Source: an uncultured Bacteroidota bacterium
GTDB taxonomy: Bacteria > Bacteroidota > Bacteroidia > Chitinophagales > Chitinophagaceae
Assembly (NCBI GenBank): GCA_903839875.1
Contig: CAIMDZ010000206.1
Coordinates: 1-49,398, forward strand
Reading direction: 5' to 3'
DNA length: 49,398 nt
This document shows, one piece after another, positions 40,332 through 48,324 of the stretch. The position numbers and the translations under genes are program-made. How positions within the stretch are numbered: position 1 is the stretch's first letter; every line of letters begins with the position of its first letter. The notes below the pieces were generated by a model. The model was given only the letters and a program-made list of their open reading frames with translations, ran no database searches and was not told where the DNA came from.

Positions 40332-42434
40332 ATGAGATACAATAAACACCTTAAATGGGCAATTCCGGCTATGGCTATAGGAGCGCAAATACTTGGTACA
40401 GGCTGCAATAACAGCAGCACAACAAAGACAACCACGCAAACCAAAACAGATACCGTGGCAAAATCAGCGGGCTACGATCCCAACTTTAATGTTGAAGCAC
40501 AATCATTCGCCGACCTGCAGGTACTTCGTTATGAAATACCGGGCTTTAATACGCTGAGCCTGCAGCAGAAAAAGTTATCTTACTACCTGTATGAAGCCGC
40601 GTTGTGTGGCAGGGATATGATCTACGACCAGAAGAGTAAGTATGGATTGCTGCTGCGCAAGACAATAGAAACCATATATGGTAGCTATAAGGGCGACAAG
40701 AACAGTGATGACTGGAAAAAGTTTGAAGTGTATTGCGGCAGGTTCTGGTTCAGCAATGGCAATCACCATCATTACAGTAATGCTAAGTTTATTCCCGAAT
40801 GTTCGTTTGAATCATTCAGTACAATGCTGAAAGGAAGTGACACATCCGCACTGCCGAAGGAGAATGGTGAAAGCGTAGATAAGTTCCTGGCGCGCATCAA
40901 GCCGGTAGTATATGATATGAATTTTGAGCCGAAGGTTGTGGATCAGCGCCCAAACATTGATAACGTAGAGAAATCTTCGAATAATTTTTATGAGGGTGTT
41001 ACCCAAAAAGAGGTAGAGGCGTTCTATACAAAGTTTGATACCAAGGGCAATGCGCCTTCATGGGGACTCAACAGCAAGCTGATAAAAGAAAATGGGCAGA
41101 TAACCGAAAAGACATGGAAAAGCAGCGGCATGTATGGAGCAAGCATAGACAAAATTGTTGGCTGGCTGGAAAAAGCATCCGCAGTAGCGGAAGACAGCGT
41201 ACAGAAAAAATCGCTGGATCTGCTGATTCAATATTACAAAACCGGGGACCTGAAAACATGGGATGATTACAACATAGCCTGGGTGCACGCGGCATCAAGG
41301 ATAGACGTAGTGAATGGATTTATAGAAGTGTACCTGGACGCTATTGGCAAGAAAGGCAGTTATGAAAGTACCGTATCACTAAAAGACCTGGAAGAAACAA
41401 AACGCATAGAAGCCATCGCCAACCAGGCCCAGTGGTTTGAAGATAACTCGCCCATAATGCCGGAACACAAAAAGAAAACAGTGAAAGGTATAACGGGCAA
41501 AGCGATAACTGTAATTGTGGAGTGCGGAGATGCGGCGCCCAGTACGCCAATTGGTATTAACCTTCCCAATGCGGAATGGATACGCAAGGAGCATGGATCA
41601 AAATCGGTATCGCTTAGCAACATCATTCACTCTTATAATGTAAGCAGCTCAAAGAGCGGTATGCTGGATGAATTTGCTGCTAATGATACCGTGAAAGCAC
41701 GACTGAAAAAATACGGACCACTTGCTTCCGACCTGCATACCGATATGCACGAGTGTATAGGCCACGCGTCAGGGCAGCTGAATCCCGGGGTGGAAACAAC
41801 AGATAAGACACTGAAGAACTATGCAAGCTGCCTGGAAGAAGCCCGGGCCGACCTGGTGGGCCTTTACTTCATTATGGACAAGAAACTGGTGGACATAGGC
41901 GTGATGCCCGACATGGATGTAGCCATGGCTGAATACGACAGCTACATGATGAACGGCCTGATGACACAGCTTACCCGCCTGAAACCGGGTGAGCAACTGG
42001 AAGAAGCTCATATGCGCAACCGCGCGCTGAATGCACATTGGGTATATGAACATGGCAAAAAAGATAACGTTGTTGCATTTGTAAAAAAAGACGGCAAAAC
42101 TTATGTTCAGGTAAATGACTACAACAAACTCCGCGATTTGTTCGGCCAGTTGCTGAAAGAAATACAGCGGATAAAATCAGAAGGCGACTTTAAAGCAGGA
42201 AAAGACCTGGTGGAAAACTATGGTGTAAAAGTAGATGCCACCCTTCATAAAGAAGTGCTGGCGCGTTTTGCAAAACTGAATATCAAACCATATCGCGGGT
42301 TCATACAACCAAAGCTGGTGCCGGTAATGAATGGCAATGAAATTACTGATGTAAAAGTAGAGTACCCCGATAACTTCTTTACGCAGATGATGGAGTATGG
42401 TAAGAACTATGGTTATCTGCCTGTGAAGAACTAG
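40332..42434 (+). CDS. Dipeptidyl peptidase III, family M49, as a lipoprotein
   Basis: The protein has 700 residues, as usual for M49. The zinc motif is HECIGH (His473-His478, HExxGH) and the third ligand lies in EEARAD (Glu502/503). It removes dipeptides from the N terminus of short peptides. The N terminus (MAIGAQILGTGCNNSS) has a lipobox, so this copy is exported and membrane anchored, unlike the cytosolic eukaryotic enzyme. Bacteroidota homologues are sometimes mislabelled dihydrofolate reductase. A bidirectional terminator follows. Confidence 0.93.
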   Translation: MRYNKHLKWAIPAMAIGAQILGTGCNNSSTTKTTTQTKTDTVAKSAGYDPNFNVEAQSFADLQVLRYEIPGFNTLSLQQKKLSYYLYEAALCGRDMIYDQKSKYGLLLRKTIETIYGSYKGDKNSDDWKKFEVYCGRFWFSNGNHHHYSNAKFIPECSFESFSTMLKGSDTSALPKENGESVDKFLARIKPVVYDMNFEPKVVDQRPNIDNVEKSSNNFYEGVTQKEVEAFYTKFDTKGNAPSWGLNSKLIKENGQITEKTWKSSGMYGASIDKIVGWLEKASAVAEDSVQKKSLDLLIQYYKTGDLKTWDDYNIAWVHAASRIDVVNGFIEVYLDAIGKKGSYESTVSLKDLEETKRIEAIANQAQWFEDNSPIMPEHKKKTVKGITGKAITVIVECGDAAPSTPIGINLPNAEWIRKEHGSKSVSLSNIIHSYNVSSSKSGMLDEFAANDTVKARLKKYGPLASDLHTDMHECIGHASGQLNPGVETTDKTLKNYASCLEEARADLVGLYFIMDKKLVDIGVMPDMDVAMAEYDSYMMNGLMTQLTRLKPGEQLEEAHMRNRALNAHWVYEHGKKDNVVAFVKKDGKTYVQVNDYNKLRDLFGQLLKEIQRIKSEGDFKAGKDLVENYGVKVDATLHKEVLARFAKLNIKPYRGFIQPKLVPVMNGNEITDVKVEYPDNFFTQMMEYGKNYGYLPVKN

Positions 42435-42453
42435 ATTTTATTTCAATGGAACA

Positions 42454-42492
42454 AAAAAGGGAAAGGGGCGACATTCGCTCCTTTCCCTTTTT
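42454..42492. terminator. Bidirectional Rho-independent terminator
   Basis: AAAAAGGGAAAGG (42454-42466) pairs with CCTTTCCCTTTTT (42480-42492), extended inward by GCG/CGC around ACATT. It serves both the M49 gene and the converging SBBP gene. Confidence 0.88.
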
Positions 42493-42501
42493 ATAATGTC
42501 G

Positions 42502-44208
42502 TTACTTCATAATCACCAGCTTCTTCACTACCACATTTCCATTCCCCGAAATGATTCTGCACTGGTACATGCCGGAAGCGTAGCCGGCAACAGCGATAAC
42601 AGTACTTTTCCCGGTCAATGAATAACTGCTTATCAGCCTGCCGGTGATGTCATAGATTTCGGCTTTTGATCCTTCAGGAAATATCGCATCACTTTCAATC
42701 GTTAGTTTATAATTTGTGGGATTAGGGTAAATGGTTATTTCTTGTTTTTGGGGGTTTATAGAACTTACGATTGAAGGAGGATAATGATTGAATTGCAAAC
42801 ACCCAAATGAATCATACCTGAACTTCGCAATCATCAGGGCTTCGCCAGGCGGACCGGGAAGTACACTGTGCCCGAAAACCATGCTAAAAATATAGTCACC
42901 GCCAATATAAAAGTTTCCATTGTTGTCCACCACGATCCGGCTGAAATCATCACCACCGCTTATAAGACTTAGGCTGTTTTGATAGTTTCCTGATGTATCA
43001 TATTCTGCAATAAACATCGGTTCCAAACCGGTCGTGCCCTGGTGTAAAACATGCGTTCCAAATTGTATTGAATAACCCGTAGAACCCTGGCTCCCCATTT
43101 CGCCGCAAATAAACAGATTTCCGCAATCATCAATGGCAATGCCATAACCGATGTCCATGGTAGTGCCACCGGCGCTGTGTGCCCACGCCACAGCCCCCGA
43201 GGTCGTAAATTTCGCCGTTATAATATCATAGTTGCCATAGGTCGTGAATGTATCCGCGCCCATCCTGGTATTGGTGTCTATATATCCCGTCAGGTAGGTA
43301 TTGCCGATGGCGTCAGACACCATTTGCTGGGCATTGACATGGGGTATTTCTTTCGCCCAGTTCGGGTTGCCGTTGATATCAAAGCTGGCTATAAAGGAAC
43401 TGATATTGGGAGCAATCGAATTGGTCAGGGTATTAGTGCCAATAATCATAACGGAAGAAGAAAATTGTCCTGATACCGAGACAGTTCCATTTTTTGCCAC
43501 CGATAATGCCAGCGGTTCGTCGGAATATGTTCCTCCGAAACTTGTCGCCCAGATAGCATTGCCCGCAGTGTCAAATTTTGCTACGTAAACATCAGATCCC
43601 CAGGTTCCGTGATTTGTCAATGTGGTGGTCCCGATTGTCAGAGAAGGCTGGCTGAATGTTCCGGTCATGTAAAGATGCTGTGCGGCGTCAATTCCTAAAC
43701 ATGAATTGACATACGAGCCGTCACCAATAACATTAGCCCATTGTACGCTGCCCGCCGGAGAGATCTTTGCCAAAAATACTGCGAAAGCCGAACCGGGATT
43801 TGACAGGGTTATTGTACCCAAGGTACAGGTAGCGCTGTCGAAGATACCAACTATATATAGATTGCCCATTGTGTCTGTGACCATACCGGTGGCATCACAG
43901 GAGGAATGAAGTGTATGGATGGCCCACAGAAAATTACCCGAAGAATCCGCCTTTACGATCACCAGCGGCCTTGCTGCCGTGGGGTTACTGATTGTTATGG
44001 TTCCGAAACTCATGGATGCGCCCCATCCGTAGCCGGCTGCAAAAACATTTCCCTTCCGGTCAATTGCTGTTTGCTGAACGTCTATACCCCCGGGATAGAC
44101 CGGGTGTGTACTGCATAAACCCCATTGCCATCCGGGTTGTCCATTTGTGGTTGCCGAAAGCAACATACCTGCAAAAACAGCCACGACTATAAATAAAAAT
44201 TTTTTCAT
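42502..44208 (-). CDS. T9SS-exported SBBP-repeat protein
   Basis: The protein has 568 residues. A signal peptide (MKKFLFIVVAVFAGMLLSATTNGQ) precedes about seven SBBP-like repeats (cores such as VKADSSGNFLWA, AKFDTAGNAIWATSFGGTYSD and AKFTTSGAVAWAHSAGG). The last 80 residues are a type A T9SS sorting domain (IYPNPTNYKLTIES...GKSTVIAVAGYASGMYQCRIISGNGNVVVKKLVIMK). It is a paralogue of the product of 27119-29128 but lacks the PKD domain. It should be surface exposed or secreted; the ligand is unknown. Confidence 0.9.
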   Translation of the reverse strand: MKKFLFIVVAVFAGMLLSATTNGQPGWQWGLCSTHPVYPGGIDVQQTAIDRKGNVFAAGYGWGASMSFGTITISNPTAARPLVIVKADSSGNFLWAIHTLHSSCDATGMVTDTMGNLYIVGIFDSATCTLGTITLSNPGSAFAVFLAKISPAGSVQWANVIGDGSYVNSCLGIDAAQHLYMTGTFSQPSLTIGTTTLTNHGTWGSDVYVAKFDTAGNAIWATSFGGTYSDEPLALSVAKNGTVSVSGQFSSSVMIIGTNTLTNSIAPNISSFIASFDINGNPNWAKEIPHVNAQQMVSDAIGNTYLTGYIDTNTRMGADTFTTYGNYDIITAKFTTSGAVAWAHSAGGTTMDIGYGIAIDDCGNLFICGEMGSQGSTGYSIQFGTHVLHQGTTGLEPMFIAEYDTSGNYQNSLSLISGGDDFSRIVVDNNGNFYIGGDYIFSMVFGHSVLPGPPGEALMIAKFRYDSFGCLQFNHYPPSIVSSINPQKQEITIYPNPTNYKLTIESDAIFPEGSKAEIYDITGRLISSYSLTGKSTVIAVAGYASGMYQCRIISGNGNVVVKKLVIMK

Positions 44209-44615
44209 AATGAATTCGTTTTATAGATGACTTTCTTTTTTAACGGCCAACAATCATGCCAAACTACTGAAGGTACCTGCTTTTTTCAAAACAACTTTCT
44301 TAACGGTCGAAATAGTTGTTAAACGGTAAAAAAGCTGCAACAGGTTTTGGATACTATCAAATATAATGAATACATACGCATTCCCCGCTGATTTCATGTG
44401 TCAATTTAAAATTGTTTTCCGCCAAAACCGGTCGTTCTGCGTTCTGACTTGAATCAATGGTATTACTGATACCAGTCATGGTATAAAGATCAGTAAAAAA
44501 GTACTTTTAGTTTTTGAAAAGAGTGGGGGTATTTTTATAGTTAATATTTTGGGATTACGAACGCTATTTTAAAGACGAACACAACAAAGACCTTTGGTTA
44601 AAAAAACAGATAAAT
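44209..44615. other. Gene-free stretch
   Basis: AT-rich, with no repeat, RNA gene or full promoter consensus recognised. It should contain the promoter of the minus-strand SBBP gene and that of the membrane protein at 44616. Confidence 0.45.
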
Positions 44616-45011
44616 ATGAAACGGTTTTTTATAAATTCAACGAATATCCTTGATGCAATTCTTTTTATTGCAAGAATAGTTACTGTCATTCTTTTTATCA
44701 TCTTAATAACCATTTATTTCAGCCAGCCGGCACATAGCAGGAGCTTAAATCCGTTTATCCTACCCCTGTATGAAGCTATAATGGTCATTTCTTTCTATGT
44801 TGCATTAGGGGGGCTTTTAATTGCCTGGTCAACAGACGGATATGGAGGTTTTTTAACCATAGCAGCATTAATTTGTTTTTCTGTCGTAGATTATTTCTAC
44901 AACGGGAAAATTTTATGGAATATCTGGATTATAGCAATTCCTGCTTTTTTGTATATTATATATTGGTGGTACACCAATGTTTCAGAGAATTACGATATTT
45001 ACAGGAGTTAG
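44616..45011 (+). CDS. Small four-helix membrane protein, unknown
   Basis: The protein has 131 residues with four hydrophobic segments (about 13-36, 49-70, 78-93 and 98-118). The WSTDGYGGFLTIAALICFSVVDYF stretch between helices 2 and 3 is the most conserved-looking part. The family is not recognised with confidence. It stands alone between a T9SS gene and etfB, with 250 bp of unassigned DNA after it. Confidence 0.65.
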   Translation: MKRFFINSTNILDAILFIARIVTVILFIILITIYFSQPAHSRSLNPFILPLYEAIMVISFYVALGGLLIAWSTDGYGGFLTIAALICFSVVDYFYNGKILWNIWIIAIPAFLYIIYWWYTNVSENYDIYRS

Positions 45012-45182
45012 GGAGCGCTTGCCAGCATCCCATTTCTAAGGGAAGTTGCTCAATAGAAATAGTCCGGTTGAGGATATGCTCTTGTCAAGCCACGGAACAA
45101 GGTCCGGCTGTTTCAGCGGTAGAGGTTTAGGGCTCCCTGACAAAAATCATCTTTCCCGTTCCAAAAATCGCTGTTTTTTGTC

Positions 45183-45190
45183 TACTTTTG
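45183..45190 (+). promoter_or_regulatory. -7 promoter element (TACTTTTG) of etfBA
   Basis: Full TAnnTTTG match, 72 nt before the etfB ATG. No FNR-like box lies upstream of it. Confidence 0.5.
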
Positions 45191-45262
45191 CACCCTGTTT
45201 TAAACGGCTTTCACCGGCTTTTTACAACTTTTTGGTTTTCACATTTAAATTTTGAGTTCATA

Positions 45263-46006
45263 ATGAAAATCCTGGTTTGCATTTGCCCCGTCCCTGATAC
45301 CACTACCAAAGTAGCTTTCTCCGACAACAATACACATTTCAATACCCAGGGAGTCACATTTATCATTAATCCATATGATGAATGGTATTGCCTCGTGCGT
45401 GCACTTGAACTGAAAGAAGCGGGTATCGCCACTGCCATACACCTCGTTACTGTTGGCAAGGCCGATGCCGAGCCGGTTATCCGTAAGGCGCTGGCACTGG
45501 GTGGCGACGAGGCTGTGCGCATAGACATGGACAGCAACGACACCTATGCAGTGGCAGCCCAGATAGCTGAATATGCCAAAGGTATAGGTTACGACCTGGT
45601 GCTCTGCGGCAAAGAATCAATAGATTATAACAACGGCTCGGTAGGCGGCATGGTGGCCGAATTGCTGGACATGAATTATCTTGGATTTGTTGCAAAACTG
45701 GATGTATCAGGCAATACCGTTACGGTAAACCGTGAAATAGATGGCGGTGAAGAAACAGATACATGCCCAATGCCATTGGTCATCTCGTGCCAGAAGGGTG
45801 TGGCCGAAGCACGCATACCCAACATGCGCGGCATTATGGCTGCAAGAACGAAGCCGCTGAAAGTGGTTCCCCCGGCAGCAATAGACATACTTAGCACAAT
45901 AGTATCTTACGAATTGCCCCCTGCAAAATCAGGCGTGAAAATGATAGCTGCTGATAATATGGATGAATTAGTGAACCTGCTCCACAGTGAGGCGAAGGTG
46001 ATATAG
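45263..46006 (+). CDS. etfB: Electron transfer flavoprotein, beta subunit
   Basis: The protein has 247 residues from the ATG at 45263, which begins MKILVCICPVPDTTTKV as the family does; an upstream in-frame start is rejected. The EtfB signature appears around VAKLDVSGNTVTVNREIDGGEETDTCPMPLVISCQKGVAEARIPNMRGIMAARTKPL. With EtfA it forms the FAD/AMP heterodimer that carries electrons from acyl-CoA dehydrogenases to the quinone pool. It precedes etfA by 87 bp containing a hairpin repeat. Confidence 0.94.
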   Translation: MKILVCICPVPDTTTKVAFSDNNTHFNTQGVTFIINPYDEWYCLVRALELKEAGIATAIHLVTVGKADAEPVIRKALALGGDEAVRIDMDSNDTYAVAAQIAEYAKGIGYDLVLCGKESIDYNNGSVGGMVAELLDMNYLGFVAKLDVSGNTVTVNREIDGGEETDTCPMPLVISCQKGVAEARIPNMRGIMAARTKPLKVVPPAAIDILSTIVSYELPPAKSGVKMIAADNMDELVNLLHSEAKVI

Positions 46007-46020
46007 AGGCCTCTCCCCGG

Positions 46021-46039
46021 CCCTCTCCAAAGGAGAGGG
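46021..46039. repeat. Hairpin repeat between etfB and etfA
   Basis: CCCTCTCC-AAA-GGAGAGGG, followed by AGGTG, a word common between Bacteroidota genes. A run of TTTTTAATTTTT units (46056-46089) lies next to it. Confidence 0.8.
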
Positions 46040-46093
46040 AGGTGTCGCGTAGGTGGTTTTTAATTTTTAATTTTTTCTTTTTAATTTTTGATA

Positions 46094-47068
46094 ATGAGCG
46101 TTCTTGTTTTAGTTGAACATACAAATGGCACTTTTAAGAAAAAATCTTTAGAGGCTGTGCAATATGCCGCGCATATCGCAAAGGAAATGAACAGTACGGT
46201 TACTGCAGTTGCCACAGGCAATGTGAGTGATGCAGCGATGCAGGAACTCGGCGCATATGGCGCGCAGAAAGTGCTCCATACCACAGATGCACGCCTCGAT
46301 AACTTCAGTTCGCGCGCATTCACCAGGGTTATGCTTGCTGCAGCAGCAAAAGAAAGCGCAAAGGTGATCATCGGCATTCATGATACTACAGGCAAGGCGG
46401 TAACCCCCCGCATTGCTGCCAGCCTGAAAGCCGGTATTGTAGCAGGCGCTGTTGCCTGGCCCGACCTTTCCAAAGGATTTGTAGTCAAGAAAAACGTGTT
46501 CTCAGGCAAAGGATTTGCCTATGTAAATATTACCAGTGAAGTAAAAGTAATCACTATGATGCCTAATACCTATCCTGTGGTAAAGGGCGAAGGTTCAGCT
46601 GCAGTTGAAAAACTGGAGGTCACTTTCGATGACAAAGATTTTGCAGTGCAGGTAAAAGAAGTACTGAAAGCAACCGGAGAAATCCCATTGTCTGAGGCTG
46701 AACTGGTGGTAAGTGGTGGCCGTGGCATGAAAGGCCCTGAAAACTGGGGTGTGCTCGAAGACCTTGCAAAGGAACTGGGCGCAGCACTTGCATGCTCGCG
46801 TCCGGTCGCAGATAGCCACTGGCGTCCGCACAACGAACACGTAGGCCAGACAGGCGGTACCATCCGTCCGAATCTTTATATAGCAGTAGGTATCTCAGGA
46901 GCTATACAGCACCTGGCAGGCGTTAACGGCAGCAAAACCATAGTGGTGATCAACAAAGATCCTGAAGCGCCATTTTTCAGCGCCGCCAATTACGGTGTGC
47001 TTGGCGATGCCCTTGAAATCGTACCAAGGCTGACAGAGGCTGTGAAGAAATATAAGGCGAATCATTAA
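46094..47068 (+). CDS. etfA: Electron transfer flavoprotein, alpha subunit
   Basis: The protein has 324 residues from the ATG at 46094 (MSVLVLVEHTNGTFKK); a TTG six bases earlier is rejected. The C-terminal FAD-binding domain is clear: VVSGGRGMKGPENWGVLEDLAKELGAALACSRPVADSHW, GQTGGTIRPNLYIAVGISGAIQHLAG and INKDPEAPFFSAANYGVLGDALEIVPRL. It pairs with EtfB in fatty-acid and amino-acid oxidation. A palindromic terminator follows at 47108. Confidence 0.95.
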   Translation: MSVLVLVEHTNGTFKKKSLEAVQYAAHIAKEMNSTVTAVATGNVSDAAMQELGAYGAQKVLHTTDARLDNFSSRAFTRVMLAAAAKESAKVIIGIHDTTGKAVTPRIAASLKAGIVAGAVAWPDLSKGFVVKKNVFSGKGFAYVNITSEVKVITMMPNTYPVVKGEGSAAVEKLEVTFDDKDFAVQVKEVLKATGEIPLSEAELVVSGGRGMKGPENWGVLEDLAKELGAALACSRPVADSHWRPHNEHVGQTGGTIRPNLYIAVGISGAIQHLAGVNGSKTIVVINKDPEAPFFSAANYGVLGDALEIVPRLTEAVKKYKANH

Positions 47069-47107
47069 TCGTATACTCAAGTTGTTTTAGTTGAATAACA
47101 CAAGTAG

Positions 47108-47127
47108 CCACGACCAGCTGGTCGTGG
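47108..47127 (+). terminator. Perfect 20-bp palindrome, likely terminator of etfBA
   Basis: CCACGACCAGCTGGTCGTGG followed by TTTTAGTT, 39 bp after the etfA stop. It is also a dispersed-repeat-like word. Confidence 0.65.
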
Positions 47128-47160
47128 TTTTAGTTAACATAAAAATGAGCTCAATTGTCG

Positions 47161-47181
47161 CGAAGGACAGGTTACACTTCC
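47161..47181 (+). repeat. Dispersed 21-bp repeat, copy 2
   Basis: CGAAGGACAGGTTACACTTC plus one base; matches 12161-12181 (minus strand) at 20 of 21 bases. Confidence 0.65.
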
Positions 47182-47325
47182 CCTCTGGAGAGTAATGGCG
47201 CTAACTTAAATATTTTTATTATCATGGCGGCATATCAAAACCAGGATAACATGAAAATAACCGGTCATTGGCTATAAGCAGCCAAATTCAGGATTGCAAG
47301 GTTACAAATCCGAAAGAGAACTTAA

Positions 47326-47634
47326 AAACCGGAAGAAGTTTTTCGAAATCCATATGTGCTTGAATTTCTTGAATTGGAAGAAAAACATGAGTACAATGAG
47401 TCGGATTTAGAACAGGCAATTATCAATCATCTGCAATCCTTTTTGCTTGAATTAGGCCGGGGATTCTGTTTTGAAGCGCGTCAAAGAAGAATAACTTTTG
47501 ATAATAAACATTACCATATTGATCTTGCATTCTACCATCGCCTGTTGATGTGCCATGTATTAATTGACCAGAAGCTTGTTGAATTTCTGCCTACTCGACT
47601 GAAGAACACCAACAACGGCGGAGGGCGTTTATAG
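47326..47634 (+). pseudogene. YhcG-type (DUF1016) PD-(D/E)XK nuclease remnant
   Basis: The readable part is PEEVFRNPYVLEFLELEE, ESDLEQAIINHLQSFLLELG, GFCFEARQRRITFDNKHYHIDLAFYH and CHVLIDQKLVEF, the first half of the DUF1016 nuclease domain. The full family is about 350 residues; here the N-terminal domain is gone (an in-frame TAA lies at 47323-47325) and the sequence after VEF is not family-like before the stop. The lysine motif expected as IDLK reads IDQK. It is a truncated and probably dead copy, unrelated in function to the neighbouring etf and nor genes. Confidence 0.8.
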
Positions 47635-47744
47635 AACGGGTTTTATTAGTTGTTTGCGATGACCCTTTCGGAAAATATCACGAACAACGCGCAAATTATT
47701 GCAGGTTTGTATGCGATTCGGAATCGGAGGCTTCGGTATTTGGA

Positions 47745-47764
47745 GACTAAGCGGACGCTTAGTC
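47745..47764. repeat. Hairpin in the norC upstream region
   Basis: GACTAAGC-GGAC-GCTTAGTC. It lies 60 bp before the FNR-like boxes, with no coding sequence on either side. Confidence 0.6.
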
Positions 47765-47824
47765 CAGTGGGCATTTTTCGCTACTTATTCATCTTTTTTA
47801 AATGAATTCTATCTTATTTTGTTA

Positions 47825-47860
47825 ATGACCATAGTCATAAATTAAAATGATAGGGCTCAT
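47825..47860. promoter_or_regulatory. Tandem FNR-like boxes of norCB
   Basis: ATGA-CCATAG-TCAT (47825-47838) and ATGA-TAGGGC-TCAT (47847-47860), both perfect inverted repeats with centres 22 bp apart. A short -7-like TATTTTG (47883-47889) lies 32-33 bp from the proximal box, which rejects an earlier TTG start at 47887. Confidence 0.75.
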
Positions 47861-47910
47861 AATTAAACAAAAGATAGATTGGTATTTTGCATTCAAATCT
47901 TTTAGGAAAA

Positions 47911-48324
47911 ATGGCTTCTAAGATATGGGGCATGTTATTGGTAATTTTTGCAGCTTTTTCATGGATGGTGTATGCTCATTGTGATGATAATAATAAAGAA
48001 GGCTCCCCGGATCAGCAGATAATTGCCGGGTGGAATACCTGGCAGACAAAAAATTGTCAAAGCTGTCACCAGCTTTATGGCCTGGGCGGGTATATGGGGC
48101 CAGACCTTACTAATGTTTGTTCGGATAAGAATAAAGGGAAAAGTTATCTGAAAGTTTTCATTATGAATGGTACAGGACGTATGCCGAATTTTCATCTTAG
48201 CGATAAAGAAACTGATGACGTGATTAGTTTCCTTTCGTGGGTAGATAAAAGCGGCGAAAGTAAAATATCAGCTGACAAAGTTCACTGGTCAGGGACCTAC
48301 GAACTGGAAAAACACACTAAATGA
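47911..48324 (+). CDS. norC: Nitric oxide reductase cytochrome c subunit, NorC-like
   Basis: The protein has 137 residues from the ATG at 47911. One N-terminal membrane anchor (about 3-20) is followed by a monoheme domain: WNTWQTKNCQSCHQLYGLGGYMGPDLTNV, heme c at Cys49-Cys52-His53, and GTGRMPNFHLSDKETDDVISFLSWVDKSG, with the likely axial Met in RMPNF. This is the NorC pattern. It delivers electrons to NorB at the inner membrane, where nitric oxide is reduced to nitrous oxide. Its stop and the norB start overlap (ATGA). Tandem FNR-like boxes lie upstream. Confidence 0.9.
   Translation: MASKIWGMLLVIFAAFSWMVYAHCDDNNKEGSPDQQIIAGWNTWQTKNCQSCHQLYGLGGYMGPDLTNVCSDKNKGKSYLKVFIMNGTGRMPNFHLSDKETDDVISFLSWVDKSGESKISADKVHWSGTYELEKHTK

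Noticed and set aside
45012-45262. Possible small RNA before etfB
   Set aside because: No strong hairpin or terminator beyond a -7 element for etfB was found.
47658-47804. Short open frame (MTLSENITNNAQ...) between the YhcG remnant and norC
   Set aside because: It crosses a hairpin (47745-47764), has no promoter, and no family was recognised; at most a remnant.
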